Positions 1 to 11,134 of a stretch of DNA of 64,000 bases are shown here, one piece after another. The position numbers were made by a program, and so were the translations under genes. Under the pieces are notes generated by a model that searched no databases, was not told the origin of the DNA, and was given only the letters and a program-made list of their open reading frames with translations. Numbering within the stretch: position 1 is the stretch's first letter; each line of letters opens with the position of its first letter. Source of the DNA: Rosenbergiella gaditana (GTDB lineage Bacteria > Pseudomonadota > Gammaproteobacteria > Enterobacterales > Enterobacteriaceae); contig NZ_JABBFR010000003.1 of NCBI RefSeq assembly GCF_018494065.1, positions 161,463 through 225,462 on the forward strand, written 5' to 3'.

Positions 1-56
1 CGCACTGGGATGGGGTATTATGGCGCATTGATGTCACTTTGATATATTTCTAGAAT

Positions 57-746
57 ATGCGCCTCAAAATGGGTTTATTAACTTTACTTTTTTCAATTAC
101 TCCAGCCTTTGCAAAAGTCTACCTACAGAATAATTTTCAAGCGGCGAAAAAGGCCTCTGTTGAGGTTAACCAAGGTGCAAAAGAATTTTATTGTGGATGT
201 GATATTGATTGGCAAGGTAAAAAAGGGATCCCTGATTTAACCTCCTGTGGTTATCAGCCACGAAAGAATGCCCAACGTGCCGCGCGAATAGAGTGGGAAC
301 ATGTGGTGCCAGCTTGGGTATTTGGCCATCAACGCCAATGCTGGCAACAAGGAGGGAGAAAAAATTGTCGCAAAGATAGCGAGTATCGCAGAATAGAATC
401 CGACCTACATAATCTCGAACCGGCTATTGGTGAAGTGAATGGCGATCGCAATAACTTTGCTTACAGCCAGTGGAATGGCACCCCCTCACAATACGGTGCT
501 TGTGAGATGATTAATGATTTTAAAGCTAAACTAACCCAGCCGGCAGCGCGTGCCCGTGGCCCGATTGCACGGATCACCTTGTATATGCGCGACCAATACC
601 ACCTTTCCCTCTCTCGCCAGCAAACACAGCTATTAATGGCTTGGAATAAGCTTTATCCCGTGACACCTTGGGAGTGTCAGCGTGACCGGCGTATCAGCCA
701 AATACAGGGAAATGCGAACCCTTGGGTTGCCCAGCAATGCCATTAA
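57..746 (+). CDS. endA: Endonuclease I (periplasmic DNase)
   Basis: EndA is a periplasmic, non-specific double-strand endonuclease. The protein is 229 aa, close to the usual 235 aa. A hydrophobic signal peptide (residues 4-19, ending PAFA) is followed by the family core: an EWEHVVPAW segment near residue 80 and [17 protein letters not shown] near 115, which carry the catalytic His and the metal-binding Asn. Cysteines for the disulfides are present. The ATG at 57 has no clear Shine-Dalgarno sequence, and another ATG follows four codons later, so the exact start is uncertain. It lies upstream of rsmE as in E. coli. Confidence 0.95.
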   Translation: MRLKMGLLTLLFSITPAFAKVYLQNNFQAAKKASVEVNQGAKEFYCGCDIDWQGKKGIPDLTSCGYQPRKNAQRAARIEWEHVVPAWVFGHQRQCWQQGGRKNCRKDSEYRRIESDLHNLEPAIGEVNGDRNNFAYSQWNGTPSQYGACEMINDFKAKLTQPAARARGPIARITLYMRDQYHLSLSRQQTQLLMAWNKLYPVTPWECQRDRRISQIQGNANPWVAQQCH

Positions 747-845
747 TCAGTAACGCTACTCGATTGCAATTCGTCGGTTCAGCGGTCAAGCTATAAGGTA
801 TAGACATGAAGGTTATTCATTTATTTTTTATTAAGAGATAAGACC

Positions 846-1577
846 ATGCGCATTCCCCGCATCTTTCATCCTGAAACGCTCCAAAATCATCAACGTATTC
901 AGCTTTCTGAAGACGCCGCCAATCATGTTGGCCGAGTATTACGCATGGTCGCCGGACAACAGGTTCTGTTATTTGACGGCAGTAACCACGTATTTCTTTC
1001 TGATATCGTGGAAGCCAGTAAAAAACAGGTCATCGTTGAAACCTCCAGCGCAGAACTCGACGATCGTGAGTCCCCTCTCGATATCCATCTGGGACAAGTG
1101 CTGTCACGGGGGGAGAAGATGGAATTCACCATCCAAAAATCAATTGAATTAGGGGTTAACACTATTACGCCTTTAATCTCAGAGCGTTGTGGTGTAAAAC
1201 TGGATAAAGAGCGGCTTGAAAAAAAGCTGTCACAGTGGCAAAAAATTGCTATTGCGGCCTGTGAACAATGTGGACGAAATCGCATTCCCGATATTCGTCC
1301 TGTCATGACCTTGGCAGAGTGGCTTTCCGAACCCAGTGATGCGCTAAAGCTCAATCTGCATCCACGTGCCTCGCAAAGCATTAATCGTCTTACCCTACCC
1401 AATAATAAGGTGAGATTACTTATCGGGCCGGAAGGCGGCTTATCGGCCGCTGAGATTGAACAAGCCAGCGCTGATAATTTTACAGATATTTTGTTGGGCC
1501 CACGGGTATTACGTACCGAAACCACAGCATTAACCGCTATTACCGCATTACAGGTGAGATTTGGCGATTTAGGATAA
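846..1577 (+). CDS. rsmE: 16S rRNA (uracil-1498 N3) methyltransferase
   Basis: RsmE methylates U1498 of 16S rRNA in the assembled 30S subunit, using SAM. The 243-aa length is typical. It is a SPOUT enzyme: the N-terminal PUA-like part is followed by the knot region, with [10 protein letters not shown] near residue 195 and [11 protein letters not shown] near 218 forming the SAM pocket. A purine-rich AAGAGATAAG site precedes the ATG at 846. It sits between endA and gshB, the standard enterobacterial order. Confidence 0.96.
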   Translation: MRIPRIFHPETLQNHQRIQLSEDAANHVGRVLRMVAGQQVLLFDGSNHVFLSDIVEASKKQVIVETSSAELDDRESPLDIHLGQVLSRGEKMEFTIQKSIELGVNTITPLISERCGVKLDKERLEKKLSQWQKIAIAACEQCGRNRIPDIRPVMTLAEWLSEPSDALKLNLHPRASQSINRLTLPNNKVRLLIGPEGGLSAAEIEQASADNFTDILLGPRVLRTETTALTAITALQVRFGDLG

Positions 1578-1672
1578 TATGTTATCTGGCATCTTCCGTG
1601 AAATGGCCCGCTTATCCTTAGGTATACTGAGGCCTTTGCTAGCATATACTATATATTTTGAAGGGGTTGTGA

Positions 1673-2623
1673 ATGATTAAGCTGGGCATTGTGATGGATC
1701 CTATTACAACCATCAATATCAAGAAAGATAGCAGTTTTGCGATGTTGTTAGCGGCACAAAAACGCGGTTATGAAATCCATTATATGGAGATGAATGATTT
1801 ATCATTACGCAAAGGTGTTGCCTTCGCGCGAACGCGCGGCTTAACCGTTATGCAAAATGAAGAGAAATGGTTTGAGTTCACTAGCGAGCAAACCTTACCT
1901 CTCGCCGATCTTGATGTGATCCTTATGCGTAAAGATCCCCCTTTTGATACCGAGTTTGTCTACGCGACCTATCTTTTAGAAAGAGCTGAAGAGCAAGGCA
2001 CGCTGATTGTAAACAAGCCCCAAAGTCTACGCGATTGTAATGAAAAACTTTTCACCGCCTGGTTCGCTGAGTTAACCCCTGATACCTTGGTTACTCGAAG
2101 TCGTGAAACGTTACGTGATTTCTGGCAAGAACATGGTGATATCATCATGAAGCCACTTGATGGTATGGGAGGAGCGTCAATTTTCCGTGTTAAACAAGAC
2201 GATCCTAATTTTTCCGTGATCTGGGAAACCCTTACCCAGCAAGGTACTCAATTTTGTATGGCCCAAAACTTCGTCCCTGAAATTAAACAAGGCGATAAAC
2301 GGGTTCTGATTGTCGATGGCGAACCTGTTCCATATTGTTTAGCTCGTATTCCTCAGTCCGGCGAGACACGTGGTAACTTAGCTGCCGGTGGACGCGGTGA
2401 GCCACGCCCGTTAACTGAGAGTGACTGGGCTATTGCCCGTAAAGTGGCTCCAACGCTTAAAGAAAAAGGGCTTATTTTTGTTGGACTAGATATCATTGGC
2501 GATAAATTAACAGAAATAAACGTCACCAGCCCTACCTGTATTCGCGAAATTGAAGCTGAATTCCCGGTGTCAATTACTGGTATGCTGATGGACGCTATTG
2601 AAAAACGTTTAGCTAACGCATAA
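1673..2623 (+). CDS. gshB: Glutathione synthetase
   Basis: GshB joins gamma-glutamylcysteine and glycine with ATP to give glutathione in the cytosol. The 316 aa match the bacterial family length. The ATP-grasp fold is visible from [14 protein letters not shown] near residue 160 (glycine-rich ATP loop) and [11 protein letters not shown] near 240, followed by the metal-binding INVTSPT segment near 283. A strong AAGGGG ribosome binding site precedes the ATG. The gene is followed 59 bp later by yqgE and ruvX in the same direction, a conserved trio. Confidence 0.97.
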   Translation: MIKLGIVMDPITTINIKKDSSFAMLLAAQKRGYEIHYMEMNDLSLRKGVAFARTRGLTVMQNEEKWFEFTSEQTLPLADLDVILMRKDPPFDTEFVYATYLLERAEEQGTLIVNKPQSLRDCNEKLFTAWFAELTPDTLVTRSRETLRDFWQEHGDIIMKPLDGMGGASIFRVKQDDPNFSVIWETLTQQGTQFCMAQNFVPEIKQGDKRVLIVDGEPVPYCLARIPQSGETRGNLAAGGRGEPRPLTESDWAIARKVAPTLKEKGLIFVGLDIIGDKLTEINVTSPTCIREIEAEFPVSITGMLMDAIEKRLANA

Positions 2624-2682
2624 TTTTGTTCAACCTTTCTGGTAGCCCTGCGGTTATCAGAAACCTAATCACTCGAGACGGT

Positions 2683-3246
2683 ATGAATTTACAGCACCAT
2701 TTCCTGATTGCAATGCCCACGTTAGAGGACCCTTTATTCAAGCGCTCCGTGGTTTACATCTGTGAACATAACAATGACGGTGCTATGGGGATTATCATCA
2801 ATAAACCTTTAGAAAATCTAAACGTTGAACGGGTATTAGCCAAACTTGATATTGAGCTTTCTGGGGATGGCTCCCAACGCCAGCTTGAACAACCGGTATT
2901 TACCGGTGGTCCCATGTCTGAAGACCGTGGATTTATCCTTCATACCATGCCACAAAAATATGCATCCAGTATCGAGGTCTCTCCCGAGACAGTGGTCACA
3001 ACCTCTAAAGATGTCCTTGAAGCCTTAACCACTGACCACCCTCCCCAACACGTATTGGTGGCACTGGGGTATTGCGCGTGGGAACAACAACAGCTTGAAA
3101 ATGAAATTTTGGAGAATGCCTGGCTTACCGTTCCCGCCACCAGCGACATTATTTTCCATTTACCGGCATCAGAACGTTGGTCGGCCGCAGCAGCAAAATT
3201 AGGCATTAATATTCATACTATTGCCAGTGAAGCAGGACACAGTTAA
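2683..3246 (+). CDS. yqgE: YqgE/AlgH family protein (UPF0301)
   Basis: A conserved 187-aa protein of the YqgE/AlgH family; its biochemical role is not settled. I chose the ATG at 2683 because the protein then begins [12 protein letters not shown], as in E. coli YqgE, and a GAGACGG site lies just upstream. An upstream TTG at 2626 would add 19 non-conserved residues. The family hallmark [20 protein letters not shown] is present near residue 22. The stop overlaps the ruvX start (TAATG), which implies coupled translation. Confidence 0.93.
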   Translation: MNLQHHFLIAMPTLEDPLFKRSVVYICEHNNDGAMGIIINKPLENLNVERVLAKLDIELSGDGSQRQLEQPVFTGGPMSEDRGFILHTMPQKYASSIEVSPETVVTTSKDVLEALTTDHPPQHVLVALGYCAWEQQQLENEILENAWLTVPATSDIIFHLPASERWSAAAAKLGINIHTIASEAGHS

Positions 3247-3665
3247 TGAGTAATCACACCATCATTGCTTTCGATTTTGGTACTCGCAGTATCGGAATTG
3301 CAGTGGGCCAAACCTTGACGGCGACAGCATCCCCTCTCAGTGCAGTCAAAGCTCAAGATGGCGTACCCGATTGGAACGTGATTGAAAAAGTGGTCAACGA
3401 GTGGCAGCCAGATTATTTAGTCGTGGGCTTACCGCTTAATATGGACGGTAGTGAGCAAGAATTAACGCAGCGAGCAAAAAAGTTTGCCAACCGCCTGCAT
3501 GGCCGGCTAGGGAAAAAAGTCGAGCTGCAAGATGAACGGTTAAGCACAACGGAAGCCCGATCTCGTCTCTTTGAGAAAGGCGGTTTTAAATCTTTGTCGA
3601 AAGGACGCGTTGATTCACAGTCTGCGGTAATTATTTTAGAAAGTTGGTTTGAAAATCTTTATTGA
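3246..3665 (+). CDS. ruvX: RuvX/YqgF RNase H-like nuclease
   Basis: YqgF (RuvX) has an RNase H-like fold and takes part in processing the 5' end of pre-16S rRNA. The 139 aa equal the usual length. The first acidic motif [14 protein letters not shown] is at residues 8-21. Other conserved segments are [12 protein letters not shown] near 60, DERLST near 97 and the C-terminal [10 protein letters not shown]. Its start overlaps the yqgE stop by one base. Its last 35 bp overlap the end of the convergent yggR gene. Confidence 0.95.
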   Translation: MSNHTIIAFDFGTRSIGIAVGQTLTATASPLSAVKAQDGVPDWNVIEKVVNEWQPDYLVVGLPLNMDGSEQELTQRAKKFANRLHGRLGKKVELQDERLSTTEARSRLFEKGGFKSLSKGRVDSQSAVIILESWFENLY

Positions 3666-4668
3666 TAGCGGTTTGGACTGAAACGACTTCCTGTTCATTG
3701 CACCGTTCAAGCGATTGACGAAATGAAATCATCCCTTCTTGATTAGCCTGTTCCAGTTGCCCCTGCAGCTGATGAAATTTTGCTTCGCGGATCAGGTTTC
3801 CAACGGCTTTAGTGTTAATCAATAGCTCATAAATGGGCCGCGCTTTTCCTGCATGGAATTGCAGTTGCTGTGCTAACACCGCACGTAAGCTTTGTGCAAG
3901 TTGTTGGCGTGCAGTATCTCGTTCATGTGCAGGAAAGGCATCCACTAACCGCTGCAACGCATGAGTAGTATCCGTACTGTGAAGCGTTGCGAGGACGAGA
4001 TGCCCTGTTTCAGCGGCGGTAAACGCCAGTTGTATTGTCGTTTTATCGCGTAATTCTCCAATTACAATAATATCGGGATCTTGACGTAAAGCCGCAACGA
4101 TGCCGTTGGATAAGTCACTGACATGTTCTCCAATTTCCCGCTGCTGGATTAAGCATTGCAGAGGGCTATGGCAAAATTCTATAGGGTCTTCGAGCATCAG
4201 AATATGTCGCTGACACTGTTGATTAAGATGGTCTATCAATGCCGTGAGAGTGGTTGATTTGCCTGATCCCGTTGCGCCTGTAACAAGGAGTAAGCCATCA
4301 TCTCCTTTAACTAACTGCAGTAAGGCTCTAGGCACCTGCAAATGCTCAATACCCATCACCTGTACTGGAAGTATTCGTAGTGAGAGCGATAAACCCTGTT
4401 GCTGTTTAAAAAGGGATGCCCGAACACGCACTCCCTGCTCACTGGAAAATGCAAAGTCGCAATGCCCCTGCTCAGCCAGCTGCTGCTGTAATCGCGCCGT
4501 GATCCTCTGGCTAAAAAATACGTCAAACCAAGCATTGGTCAGTTTCTCTGTATGAGGAATGATGTAGATTCTATTTTCTCTACGCCAACGGGGAAATTCT
4601 CCGCAGCATAGGTGTAGATCGCTCGCGTTATGTTTTACACTACGCGCAATTAATTCTGTTAACTCCAT
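3631..4668 (-). CDS. yggR: PilT-like type IV pilus ATPase
   Basis: A PilT/GspE-superfamily ATPase of 345 aa (E. coli YggR is 326 aa). PilT proteins power retraction of type IV pili, but many enterobacteria keep this gene without a full pilus set, so its role is uncertain. Walker [11 protein letters not shown] is near residue 131, the Asp box [10 protein letters not shown] near 194 and the His box LATLHSTDT near 227. It is divergent from yggS with a 14-bp gap. Its 3' end overlaps ruvX. Confidence 0.9.
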   Translation of the reverse strand: MELTELIARSVKHNASDLHLCCGEFPRWRRENRIYIIPHTEKLTNAWFDVFFSQRITARLQQQLAEQGHCDFAFSSEQGVRVRASLFKQQQGLSLSLRILPVQVMGIEHLQVPRALLQLVKGDDGLLLVTGATGSGKSTTLTALIDHLNQQCQRHILMLEDPIEFCHSPLQCLIQQREIGEHVSDLSNGIVAALRQDPDIIVIGELRDKTTIQLAFTAAETGHLVLATLHSTDTTHALQRLVDAFPAHERDTARQQLAQSLRAVLAQQLQFHAGKARPIYELLINTKAVGNLIREAKFHQLQGQLEQANQEGMISFRQSLERCNEQEVVSVQTAINKDFQTNFLK

Positions 4669-4682
4669 AGTGATTTCCGGTT

Positions 4683-5387
4683 ATGACATCCATTTCTCAA
4701 AATTTACACTCAGTGGAACAACGGATCGCCGATATTGCCAAGCATTGTGGGCGTGATTCTCAAGAAATTAGATTACTTGCTGTAAGTAAAACTAAGCCTG
4801 AGAGCGACATCAGCGCGGCCTACACCGCCGGTCAACGTTGCTTTGGTGAGAATTACGTACAGGAGGGAGTGAGTAAAATTGCAGCCTTAGCTCACTTATT
4901 CGATATCGACTGGCACTTTATTGGGCCACTACAGTCGAATAAGAGCCGCCTAGTGGCGGAGAACTTTGCTTGGTGTCATACCGTTGATCGCTTAAAACTG
5001 GCGCAGCGCCTCTCAGCACAACGCCCTGAACATATGCCACCACTCAATGTACTGATTCAAGTTAATATCAGTGATGAGTCCAGTAAATCAGGCATTCGTG
5101 CTGAGCAGCTTAACGACTTAGCTGCCAATATTCGTCATCTTCCTCAGTTACGGCTAAGAGGAATTATGGCGATCCCAGCACCAGAACCTGATTATGCAAA
5201 GCAATTGGCTGTTTGTCAGCGTATGGCTGAGCTATATAACCGCTTAGCGGAGAACTACCCCGAGGTTGACACGCTTTCCTTAGGAATGAGTGATGACCTT
5301 GATGCGGCAATTACCGCAGGCAGTACCCTTGTACGAGTGGGTAGCGCGATTTTTGGTGCCCGTCAGTACCCTACTTCTTCAGAATAA
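4683..5387 (+). CDS. yggS: Pyridoxal phosphate homeostasis protein
   Basis: YggS/PLPBP is a PLP-binding protein with an alanine-racemase-type TIM-barrel fold. It affects vitamin B6 and amino-acid balance but has no known catalytic activity. It is 234 aa. The PLP lysine lies in LLAVSKTKP near residue 36. FGENYVQE (about 57), HFIGPLQSNK (about 80) and the phosphate-binding LSLGMSDDL (about 200) are all present. It heads the yggS-yggT-rdgB-hemW run. Confidence 0.96.
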   Translation: MTSISQNLHSVEQRIADIAKHCGRDSQEIRLLAVSKTKPESDISAAYTAGQRCFGENYVQEGVSKIAALAHLFDIDWHFIGPLQSNKSRLVAENFAWCHTVDRLKLAQRLSAQRPEHMPPLNVLIQVNISDESSKSGIRAEQLNDLAANIRHLPQLRLRGIMAIPAPEPDYAKQLAVCQRMAELYNRLAENYPEVDTLSLGMSDDLDAAITAGSTLVRVGSAIFGARQYPTSSE

Positions 5388-5400
5388 GCTAAGGAACACT

Positions 5401-5955
5401 ATGTATACCTTGACGTTTTTGGTCAAAACTTTTATCGAGCTATACGTGCTCGTACTGCTATTACGAATCTGGATGCAATGTGCACGCTGTGATTTTTACA
5501 ACCCACTTGCTCAGTTTGTGGTGAAACTGACCCAACCGATTATTGGACCTTTACGTCGCGTTATTCCGGCTATTGGCCCTATTGATGGTGCCTCTTTACT
5601 TCTCGCTTTTATCTTAACTACCCTGAAGTATCCTTTATTGGTCGCTATCAATAACGGTGGCTTCTCGCTATCACTTAGCTTATTGCTAATTGGTGTTTTG
5701 TCGCTACTCAAAGCAGCCGGTAATTTAGTTTTCTGGGTGATTTTAATTCGTTCAATTATGAGTTGGGTTAGCCAAGGCCGTAGCCCTGTCGACCACGTTC
5801 TTTACCAACTCACCGAACCGCTAATGTCTCCAATCAGACGCTGGCTACCGGCGATGGGGGGAATAGACTTCTCCGCGATGATCGTTATTCTCATCCTTTA
5901 TGCATTAAATTATCTTGGAATGGATCTTTTCTCTAACTTATGGGTTTGGCTATAA
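5401..5955 (+). CDS. yggT: YggT family inner-membrane protein
   Basis: A 184-aa integral membrane protein with two YggT repeats, each with hydrophobic helices followed by a TxPxxxPxRR-type signature: TQPIIGPLRRVIP near residue 44 and TEPLMSPIRRWLP near 140. Related proteins have been linked to osmotic stress and membrane organisation, but the function is not established. The ATG at 5401, after an AAGGA site, gives the conserved start MYTLTFLV. An upstream in-frame ATG at 5290 lies inside yggS and was rejected. The next gene is rdgB; yggU is missing. Confidence 0.94.
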   Translation: MYTLTFLVKTFIELYVLVLLLRIWMQCARCDFYNPLAQFVVKLTQPIIGPLRRVIPAIGPIDGASLLLAFILTTLKYPLLVAINNGGFSLSLSLLLIGVLSLLKAAGNLVFWVILIRSIMSWVSQGRSPVDHVLYQLTEPLMSPIRRWLPAMGGIDFSAMIVILILYALNYLGMDLFSNLWVWL

Positions 5956-5958
5956 ATC

Positions 5959-6570
5959 ATGACAAATCACCTCTCTCCACAAAATGTTGTGTTGGCTACA
6001 GGTAATGCAGGTAAAGTCAGCGAGCTGGCTGGGTTATTACGCGATTTTGGCTTAACCATTACCGCTCAAACGGAACTAGGGGTAGGCTCAGTTGAAGAGA
6101 CAGGGCTAACCTTTATTGAAAATGCATTGATTAAGGCTCGTCATGCCTCGCGCGTTACCGGACTCCCCGCTATTGCCGATGACTCTGGTTTAGCCGTCGA
6201 TGCATTGCAGGGAGCCCCAGGCATCTACTCGGCGCGCTATGCGGGTGAAGGATCTTCCGACACCGATAACCTGGCGAGGTTATTGGCGGCGATGCAGGAT
6301 GTACCTGATGACCAACGACAAGCTGCTTTCCACTGTGTCTTGGTCTATTTAGCCCATGCCGACGATCCCACACCGATCGTCTGTTACGGACGTTGGCCAG
6401 GTGTCATTACTCGCCAACCCAGAGGTCAAGAGGGCTTTGGTTATGACCCGATCTTTTATATCCCCGAGCAACAGAAATGCGCAGCTGAAATGAGCAAGGC
6501 AGAAAAAGCTGCACTCTCTCATCGTGGCCAAGCATTACAGCAACTGATGGAAGCATTACGTAATGGCTAA
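5959..6570 (+). CDS. rdgB: dITP/XTP pyrophosphatase
   Basis: RdgB hydrolyses dITP, dXTP and ITP to the monophosphates, cleaning the nucleotide pool. It is 203 aa (E. coli 197). The nucleotide-binding [13 protein letters not shown] is at residues 12-24, [11 protein letters not shown] near 72 carries catalytic Asp residues, and GFGYDPIFY is near 155. It starts 3 bp after yggT and overlaps hemW by 8 bp, so it is part of the same transcript. Confidence 0.96.
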   Translation: MTNHLSPQNVVLATGNAGKVSELAGLLRDFGLTITAQTELGVGSVEETGLTFIENALIKARHASRVTGLPAIADDSGLAVDALQGAPGIYSARYAGEGSSDTDNLARLLAAMQDVPDDQRQAAFHCVLVYLAHADDPTPIVCYGRWPGVITRQPRGQEGFGYDPIFYIPEQQKCAAEMSKAEKAALSHRGQALQQLMEALRNG

Positions 6571-7708
6571 AGGTTTGCCCCCATTAAGTTTATATATTCA
6601 TATTCCTTGGTGTGTACAAAAGTGCCCCTATTGCGATTTCAATTCTCATGCCCTTAAGGGTGAGGTGCCACATCAGGAGTATGTTGAGCATTTACTGAAA
6701 GATTTGGATGATAGTCTGCATCTGGTTCAGGGAAGGCAGCTATCAACAATTTTTATCGGTGGGGGGACGCCAAGTTTATTGAGTAGCCAAGCTATGCAGC
6801 AGCTGATGGATGGGGTACGTCAACGTATCCCGTTATCGGAAGGGATTGAGGTTACCATGGAGGCTAATCCCGGTACGGTTGAAGCAGAGCGTTTCAGTGG
6901 CTATCAGCAAGCTGGGATTAATCGTATCTCGATAGGTGTGCAAAGCTTCGATGCGCAAAAGTTGAAGCGACTTGGTAGGATCCACGGGCCGGAGGAAGCT
7001 GAGCGTGCTGCACAGCTCGCGACTGGACTAAAGCTCCGTAGTTTTAATCTTGATCTTATGCATGGTCTTCCCGACCAGAGTATTGAGCAGGCTTTGGATG
7101 ATTTACGACAAGCGATAGCGCTAACCCCCCCTCATCTCTCGTGGTATCAATTAACGATTGAGCCCAATACGTTGTTCGCCTCACGCCCTCCAAAATTACC
7201 CGACGATGACGATTTATGGGATATTTTCGAACAAGGGGATCGGCTACTGCGTGATGCAGGGTATGAGCAGTATGAAACCTCAGCTTATGCTAAGCCCGGT
7301 TACCGTTGCGAACATAACCTTAATTACTGGCGGTTCGGGGATTATCTCGGTATTGGCTGCGGTGCTCATGGCAAAATTACACTCGCTGATGGCAATATTA
7401 TGCGCACCGTAAAAACGCGTCACCCTAAAGGATATATGCGAGGTGAATACCTCGATCGGCAATTTATGGTTGCGGATGAGGATAAAGCCTTTGAGTTTTT
7501 TATGAATCGTTTTCGATTGCTGGAACCTTGCCCGCGTCAGGATTTCGTTGATCTAACGGGACTGGCAGAACAGCGGGTACGTCCCGCACTCGATAACGCT
7601 ATTCGAGCAGGTTATTTGCAAGAAACTACTGAGCATTGGCAAATCACAGCCAAAGGGAAGCTATTCTTAAATTCACTACTCGAAGCCTTTTTACCCGAGA
7701 CAGAATAA
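6563..7708 (+). CDS. hemW: HemW radical-SAM heme chaperone
   Basis: HemW was long annotated as an oxygen-independent coproporphyrinogen oxidase-like protein and is now regarded as a heme-binding chaperone. It is 381 aa. The radical-SAM cluster cysteines are C17, C21 and C24 (CxxxCxYC in [12 protein letters not shown]). GGGTPSLL is near residue 67 and [10 protein letters not shown] near 123. The HNxxYW element follows C309 in [13 protein letters not shown]. Its first 8 bp overlap rdgB. A long hairpin follows the stop. Confidence 0.95.
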   Translation: MAKGLPPLSLYIHIPWCVQKCPYCDFNSHALKGEVPHQEYVEHLLKDLDDSLHLVQGRQLSTIFIGGGTPSLLSSQAMQQLMDGVRQRIPLSEGIEVTMEANPGTVEAERFSGYQQAGINRISIGVQSFDAQKLKRLGRIHGPEEAERAAQLATGLKLRSFNLDLMHGLPDQSIEQALDDLRQAIALTPPHLSWYQLTIEPNTLFASRPPKLPDDDDLWDIFEQGDRLLRDAGYEQYETSAYAKPGYRCEHNLNYWRFGDYLGIGCGAHGKITLADGNIMRTVKTRHPKGYMRGEYLDRQFMVADEDKAFEFFMNRFRLLEPCPRQDFVDLTGLAEQRVRPALDNAIRAGYLQETTEHWQITAKGKLFLNSLLEAFLPETE

Positions 7709-7787
7709 AAAAAGCCTTGCTCTGAAGTGCCCCCCGATAATAGGTTGTCCAACTATCGGGTGCACTTCACTCTGCAAGGCTTTTTTA
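7707..7787. terminator. Bidirectional terminator between hemW and mltC
   Basis: A long interrupted inverted repeat. The outer arms are AAAAAAGCCTTGC and GCAAGGCTTTTTT; the inner arms are GAAGTGC/GCACTTC and CCGATA/TATCGG. Flanking A and T tracts let it work for both convergent genes. The inner 47 bp look like two facing IS3-family ends (see findings). Confidence 0.85.
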
Positions 7788-8864
7788 TTAGTAACGGAAG
7801 TAACTACGCTGAGCTTTATCCACTTTATAAAGATAACGCCGTGATTCGGCTGCGGGATGTTTACGCACCAAGATACGATAAACTTCCGTTGGCGGCATCG
7901 TATTGATGATTGCAACGGCTTTATCTTTGTTGCTAGAGAAAACCTTCAATACGCTTCCTGCACCACCATTATAGGCTGTAATTACCGCATAACGTCTCGA
8001 TTGTGGATCGGTAATCCCGGCCAAATAATTATTTTGTAAAATAGACAGATAAGCGGTACCGGCATCGATATTATTTTCCGGGTCAAGTAAATAGCTGCGG
8101 CTAGGTTTACCCCACTTTCCTTTCATTTTAAATACATCGACGCCAGCGGTATGCTGAACAACTTGCATCAGCCCTAGCGCATCAGAATTACTGATTGCAT
8201 AGGGGTTAAAACTGGACTCCGTTTGCATGATTGCCAATATGAGTGAGACATCTACCCCATACTGATCTGAAGCACGACGTACCATTGGTAAATAACGATG
8301 TGCCCGTTGGTTTAAGTGGTTCGGTACCATCGGAATGGTAACGGACCAGATAACATGCATCCCAGAAACTCGGCGATGTAGTTTATATTTAAGCAGGTAA
8401 TCTGCGAAGGTGGCCGCGCGACCTTGCCAGCGAATTGGCTGCCCGGTGTTATCCAGAACCTGACCATAGAGTAAGGGCTCTCGACTAAGATTGATATCGT
8501 TAGCGTCAGAATAGAGGTCAACGTTACCCGGGTCTTCACCGATCAACAGTGTCGTGATAATCGCTTCACGTAAGCTGGCCATCGGGTTAGTGCCCGAAAT
8601 TGACTCGATAGTAATTTTACCGCTTTCGAAGTTGATGTGGCTGCGCGTGTAGTAGTTATCGCTATACTTTACGTAATCTTTTGGGCCAGCAATCAGAACT
8701 TCGTTGATCCCCCATATGTTTTCGATGTTATGCGCGAACTGGCCCACAAGGATATCAAAACCATTGGTGTCCTTTACCCAGTCTTCGTGAAAAACGCTTT
8801 TTTTATCACTCGAGCAAGAGACAAGCAGTGGCGCGATGAGTATTAAAGGAATCAATTTTTTCAT
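7788..8864 (-). CDS. mltC: Membrane-bound lytic murein transglycosylase C
   Basis: MltC is an outer-membrane lipoprotein that cleaves peptidoglycan glycan strands to 1,6-anhydromuropeptides. It is 358 aa (E. coli 359). The lipobox LLVSC places the lipidated Cys at 17. The SLT domain in the C-terminal half has the catalytic Glu in [15 protein letters not shown], followed by ALGLMQV and AYNGGAGSV. It is the last gene of the mutY-yggX-mltC run and converges on hemW across a strong hairpin. Confidence 0.96.
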   Translation of the reverse strand: MKKLIPLILIAPLLVSCSSDKKSVFHEDWVKDTNGFDILVGQFAHNIENIWGINEVLIAGPKDYVKYSDNYYTRSHINFESGKITIESISGTNPMASLREAIITTLLIGEDPGNVDLYSDANDINLSREPLLYGQVLDNTGQPIRWQGRAATFADYLLKYKLHRRVSGMHVIWSVTIPMVPNHLNQRAHRYLPMVRRASDQYGVDVSLILAIMQTESSFNPYAISNSDALGLMQVVQHTAGVDVFKMKGKWGKPSRSYLLDPENNIDAGTAYLSILQNNYLAGITDPQSRRYAVITAYNGGAGSVLKVFSSNKDKAVAIINTMPPTEVYRILVRKHPAAESRRYLYKVDKAQRSYFRY

Positions 8865-8906
8865 AAGGTGACGTTCTGGCTGCTTAGCGTAAAGTTTTAT
8901 AATTTA

Positions 8907-9185
8907 TTAGTTTGACTGCTCAGGGGGCGTGTAGCCATCAATCTGAACGTCCTTTCCTTCAAACAAGAAGCTGACCATCTCTTGCTCAATGATCTTACGA
9001 TGTTCTGGATTCATCATATTTAATTTTTGTTCATTGATTAACATGGTTTGCTTAGTCATCCACTGCTGCCAAGCTGGCTTTGAAATCTCTTGATAAATGC
9101 GTTTACCAATTTCACCTGGATAAAGTTGAAAGTCTTGGCCTTCAGCATCTTGTTTTAAAAATGTGCAAAAAATTGTACGACTCAT
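8907..9185 (-). CDS. yggX: YggX oxidative-damage protection protein
   Basis: YggX is a small (92 aa) cytosolic protein implicated in Fe(II) trafficking and protection of Fe-S clusters from oxidants. The family start [16 protein letters not shown], with the conserved Cys at 7, is intact, as are [10 protein letters not shown] and the [14 protein letters not shown] segment. It lies 12 bp after mutY, the usual operon partner whose Fe-S cluster it is thought to help protect. Confidence 0.96.
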   Translation of the reverse strand: MSRTIFCTFLKQDAEGQDFQLYPGEIGKRIYQEISKPAWQQWMTKQTMLINEQKLNMMNPEHRKIIEQEMVSFLFEGKDVQIDGYTPPEQSN

Positions 9186-9197
9186 AGGTCAATCCTG

Positions 9198-10271
9198 TTA
9201 ATTATTATGCGCTATGGCGAGTTCGTGGCTTAGCTCGTTCAAAATACGTTGTACCGGCGCGGCTAATCCTACCGATTGCGGCTGCGCTAAGTTATACCAG
9301 AGAGTAACAGATTCCTCCATTAAAGCCGCAATGATAGGCTGCTCTATCATCACCGGAATTATCTGTAAATGGAAATGGCTAAAGGTATGCTTAAAACTAT
9401 TTAGCTGTTGCTGCTTACCCTTAATCCCGCGCTGCGATAGCCATTGTTCCATCTCTGTGCGATCTGAAAATTGAGGAAAACTGTACAACCCCCCCCAAAT
9501 ACCTAGGCTGGGCCGTTTTTCCAGTAATACCCGACCGTCTTGCTTTAATAACAATAGCCAAGCTTCTCGAGTTGGGAGATCTTTTTTTGGCTTTTTTCCT
9601 GGATAATCTTGCCAGTTATGCTGAGCGTACGCGATACAGCCCGCATTTAGCGGACAAAGCTCACATTTAGGACGCGAACGGGTACAGACCATCGCGCCTA
9701 AATCCATCATTGCTTGGTTAAAGGCCGCAACCTCTTGTTGCGGGGTAACTGTCTCGCTTAAGGCCCACAATTTACTCTCGACCTCCCGCTGCCCTGGCCA
9801 TCCCGCCACCGCATAATAACGGGCGAGCACACGTTTCACATTTCCGTCTAGAATAGGATGATGTTGACCGAGTGAAAGAGAAAGTATTGCTCCCGCTGTT
9901 GAGCGCCCTACTCCTGGAAGGGCAACGACCTGCTCAAAGCACTCTGGAAATTGGCCTTGGTGCTCGCTCATTACTTGGCAGGCGGCTTTATGGAGATTAC
10001 GCGCCCGCGCATAGTAGCCGAGACCTGTCCACAAATGCAGCACATGATCAATCGGCGCTGCACTAAGCTCGGCAACCGTTGGAAATTGCGCCATAAAACG
10101 TTCAAAATAAGGAATGACCGTAGCAACTTGGGTCTGTTGAAGCATCACTTCAGACAACCATACCTTGTAAGGCGTTTTTTCTTGCTGCCAAGGCAGCGTT
10201 TTTCGGCCAAACTGGTGATACCATGTCAGGACTTGGCTAGCAAAAGATGACGAATCGGTGGTAGTTAACAT
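9198..10271 (-). CDS. mutY: Adenine DNA glycosylase
   Basis: MutY removes adenine mispaired with 8-oxoguanine. It is 357 aa (E. coli 350). The catalytic Glu is E41 in [10 protein letters not shown]. The helix-hairpin-helix [11 protein letters not shown] is at 117-127, and D142 is the conserved Asp of the HhH-GPD domain. The [4Fe-4S] ligands are C196, C203, C206 and C212 (Cx6Cx2Cx5C). The C-terminal NUDIX-like domain that reads 8-oxoG starts near 225. It is the first gene of mutY-yggX-mltC and divergent from trmB. Confidence 0.97.
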   Translation of the reverse strand: MLTTTDSSSFASQVLTWYHQFGRKTLPWQQEKTPYKVWLSEVMLQQTQVATVIPYFERFMAQFPTVAELSAAPIDHVLHLWTGLGYYARARNLHKAACQVMSEHQGQFPECFEQVVALPGVGRSTAGAILSLSLGQHHPILDGNVKRVLARYYAVAGWPGQREVESKLWALSETVTPQQEVAAFNQAMMDLGAMVCTRSRPKCELCPLNAGCIAYAQHNWQDYPGKKPKKDLPTREAWLLLLKQDGRVLLEKRPSLGIWGGLYSFPQFSDRTEMEQWLSQRGIKGKQQQLNSFKHTFSHFHLQIIPVMIEQPIIAALMEESVTLWYNLAQPQSVGLAAPVQRILNELSHELAIAHNN

Positions 10272-10414
10272 CGTTTGTACAGAATTCGTGAAGAGAGATG
10301 GATAAATTGCAGCATAGACCTAGCATTAAGTAAACCACTGCTTGGTAAAGGCTTGCTAATCATGCTTAACTTTGCATAATCCCCATTTAAAATTGAAACA
10401 TTTGTAGGCTTATT

Positions 10415-11134
10415 ATGATTAATGACGTCATTACACCAGAATTTGATGAAGATGGGCGTCCATTACGCCGGATAAGAAGTTTTGTTCGACGCCAAGGCCG
10501 CCTCACCAAAGGCCAGCAGCAAGCCCTAGATGAACTTTGGCCAATCAATGGGATTGAATATAGCGCTGAGCCTATGGATTTTCAGCAGGTTTTTGGTCGT
10601 GAAGCCCCTCTAGTATTAGAAATCGGCTTTGGTATGGGGGCATCCTTAGTCGAGATGGCTAAGGCCAACCCACATCAGAATTTTTTGGGTATCGAAGTGC
10701 ATGCTCCCGGTGTCGGCGCCTGTTTGGCCAGCGCTGAAGAAGCTGGCGTAACTAATTTACGCGTGATGTGCCATGACGCTGTAGAAGTATTGGAGAAGAT
10801 GATCCCCGACAATTCGTTACGTCTGGCTCAACTCTTTTTCCCCGATCCTTGGCACAAGGCTCGCCATAATAAACGCCGTATTGTTCAGATTCCTTTTGCT
10901 GAGCTGATCCTTCGTAAGTTAAAACTTGGCGGAGTCTTTCACATGGCCACAGACTGGGAAAACTATGCAGAGCATATGCTTGAAGTCATGCAATCTATCC
11001 CAGGTTATGTCAACCAATCGCCCGGGGGGCAATATGTCCCAAGGCCAGATTCACGTCCACTCACCAAGTTTGAACAGCGGGGTCACCGTTTAGGACATGG
11101 TGTGTGGGATTTAATGTTTGAGAGGATTAAATAA
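10415..11134 (+). CDS. trmB: tRNA (guanine-46 N7) methyltransferase
   Basis: TrmB makes m7G46 in the variable loop of tRNAs, using SAM. It is 239 aa, as in E. coli. The SAM-binding [13 protein letters not shown] is near residue 67. [14 protein letters not shown] near 147 is the substrate-binding signature, and [14 protein letters not shown] closes the domain. The stop overlaps the yggL start (TAATG). Confidence 0.96.
   Translation: MINDVITPEFDEDGRPLRRIRSFVRRQGRLTKGQQQALDELWPINGIEYSAEPMDFQQVFGREAPLVLEIGFGMGASLVEMAKANPHQNFLGIEVHAPGVGACLASAEEAGVTNLRVMCHDAVEVLEKMIPDNSLRLAQLFFPDPWHKARHNKRRIVQIPFAELILRKLKLGGVFHMATDWENYAEHMLEVMQSIPGYVNQSPGGQYVPRPDSRPLTKFEQRGHRLGHGVWDLMFERIK

Noticed and set aside
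923..1645. 240-codon frame on the minus strand over rsmE
   Set aside because: It is antisense to a well-conserved methyltransferase, has no ribosome site or family features, and is a shadow of rsmE codon usage.
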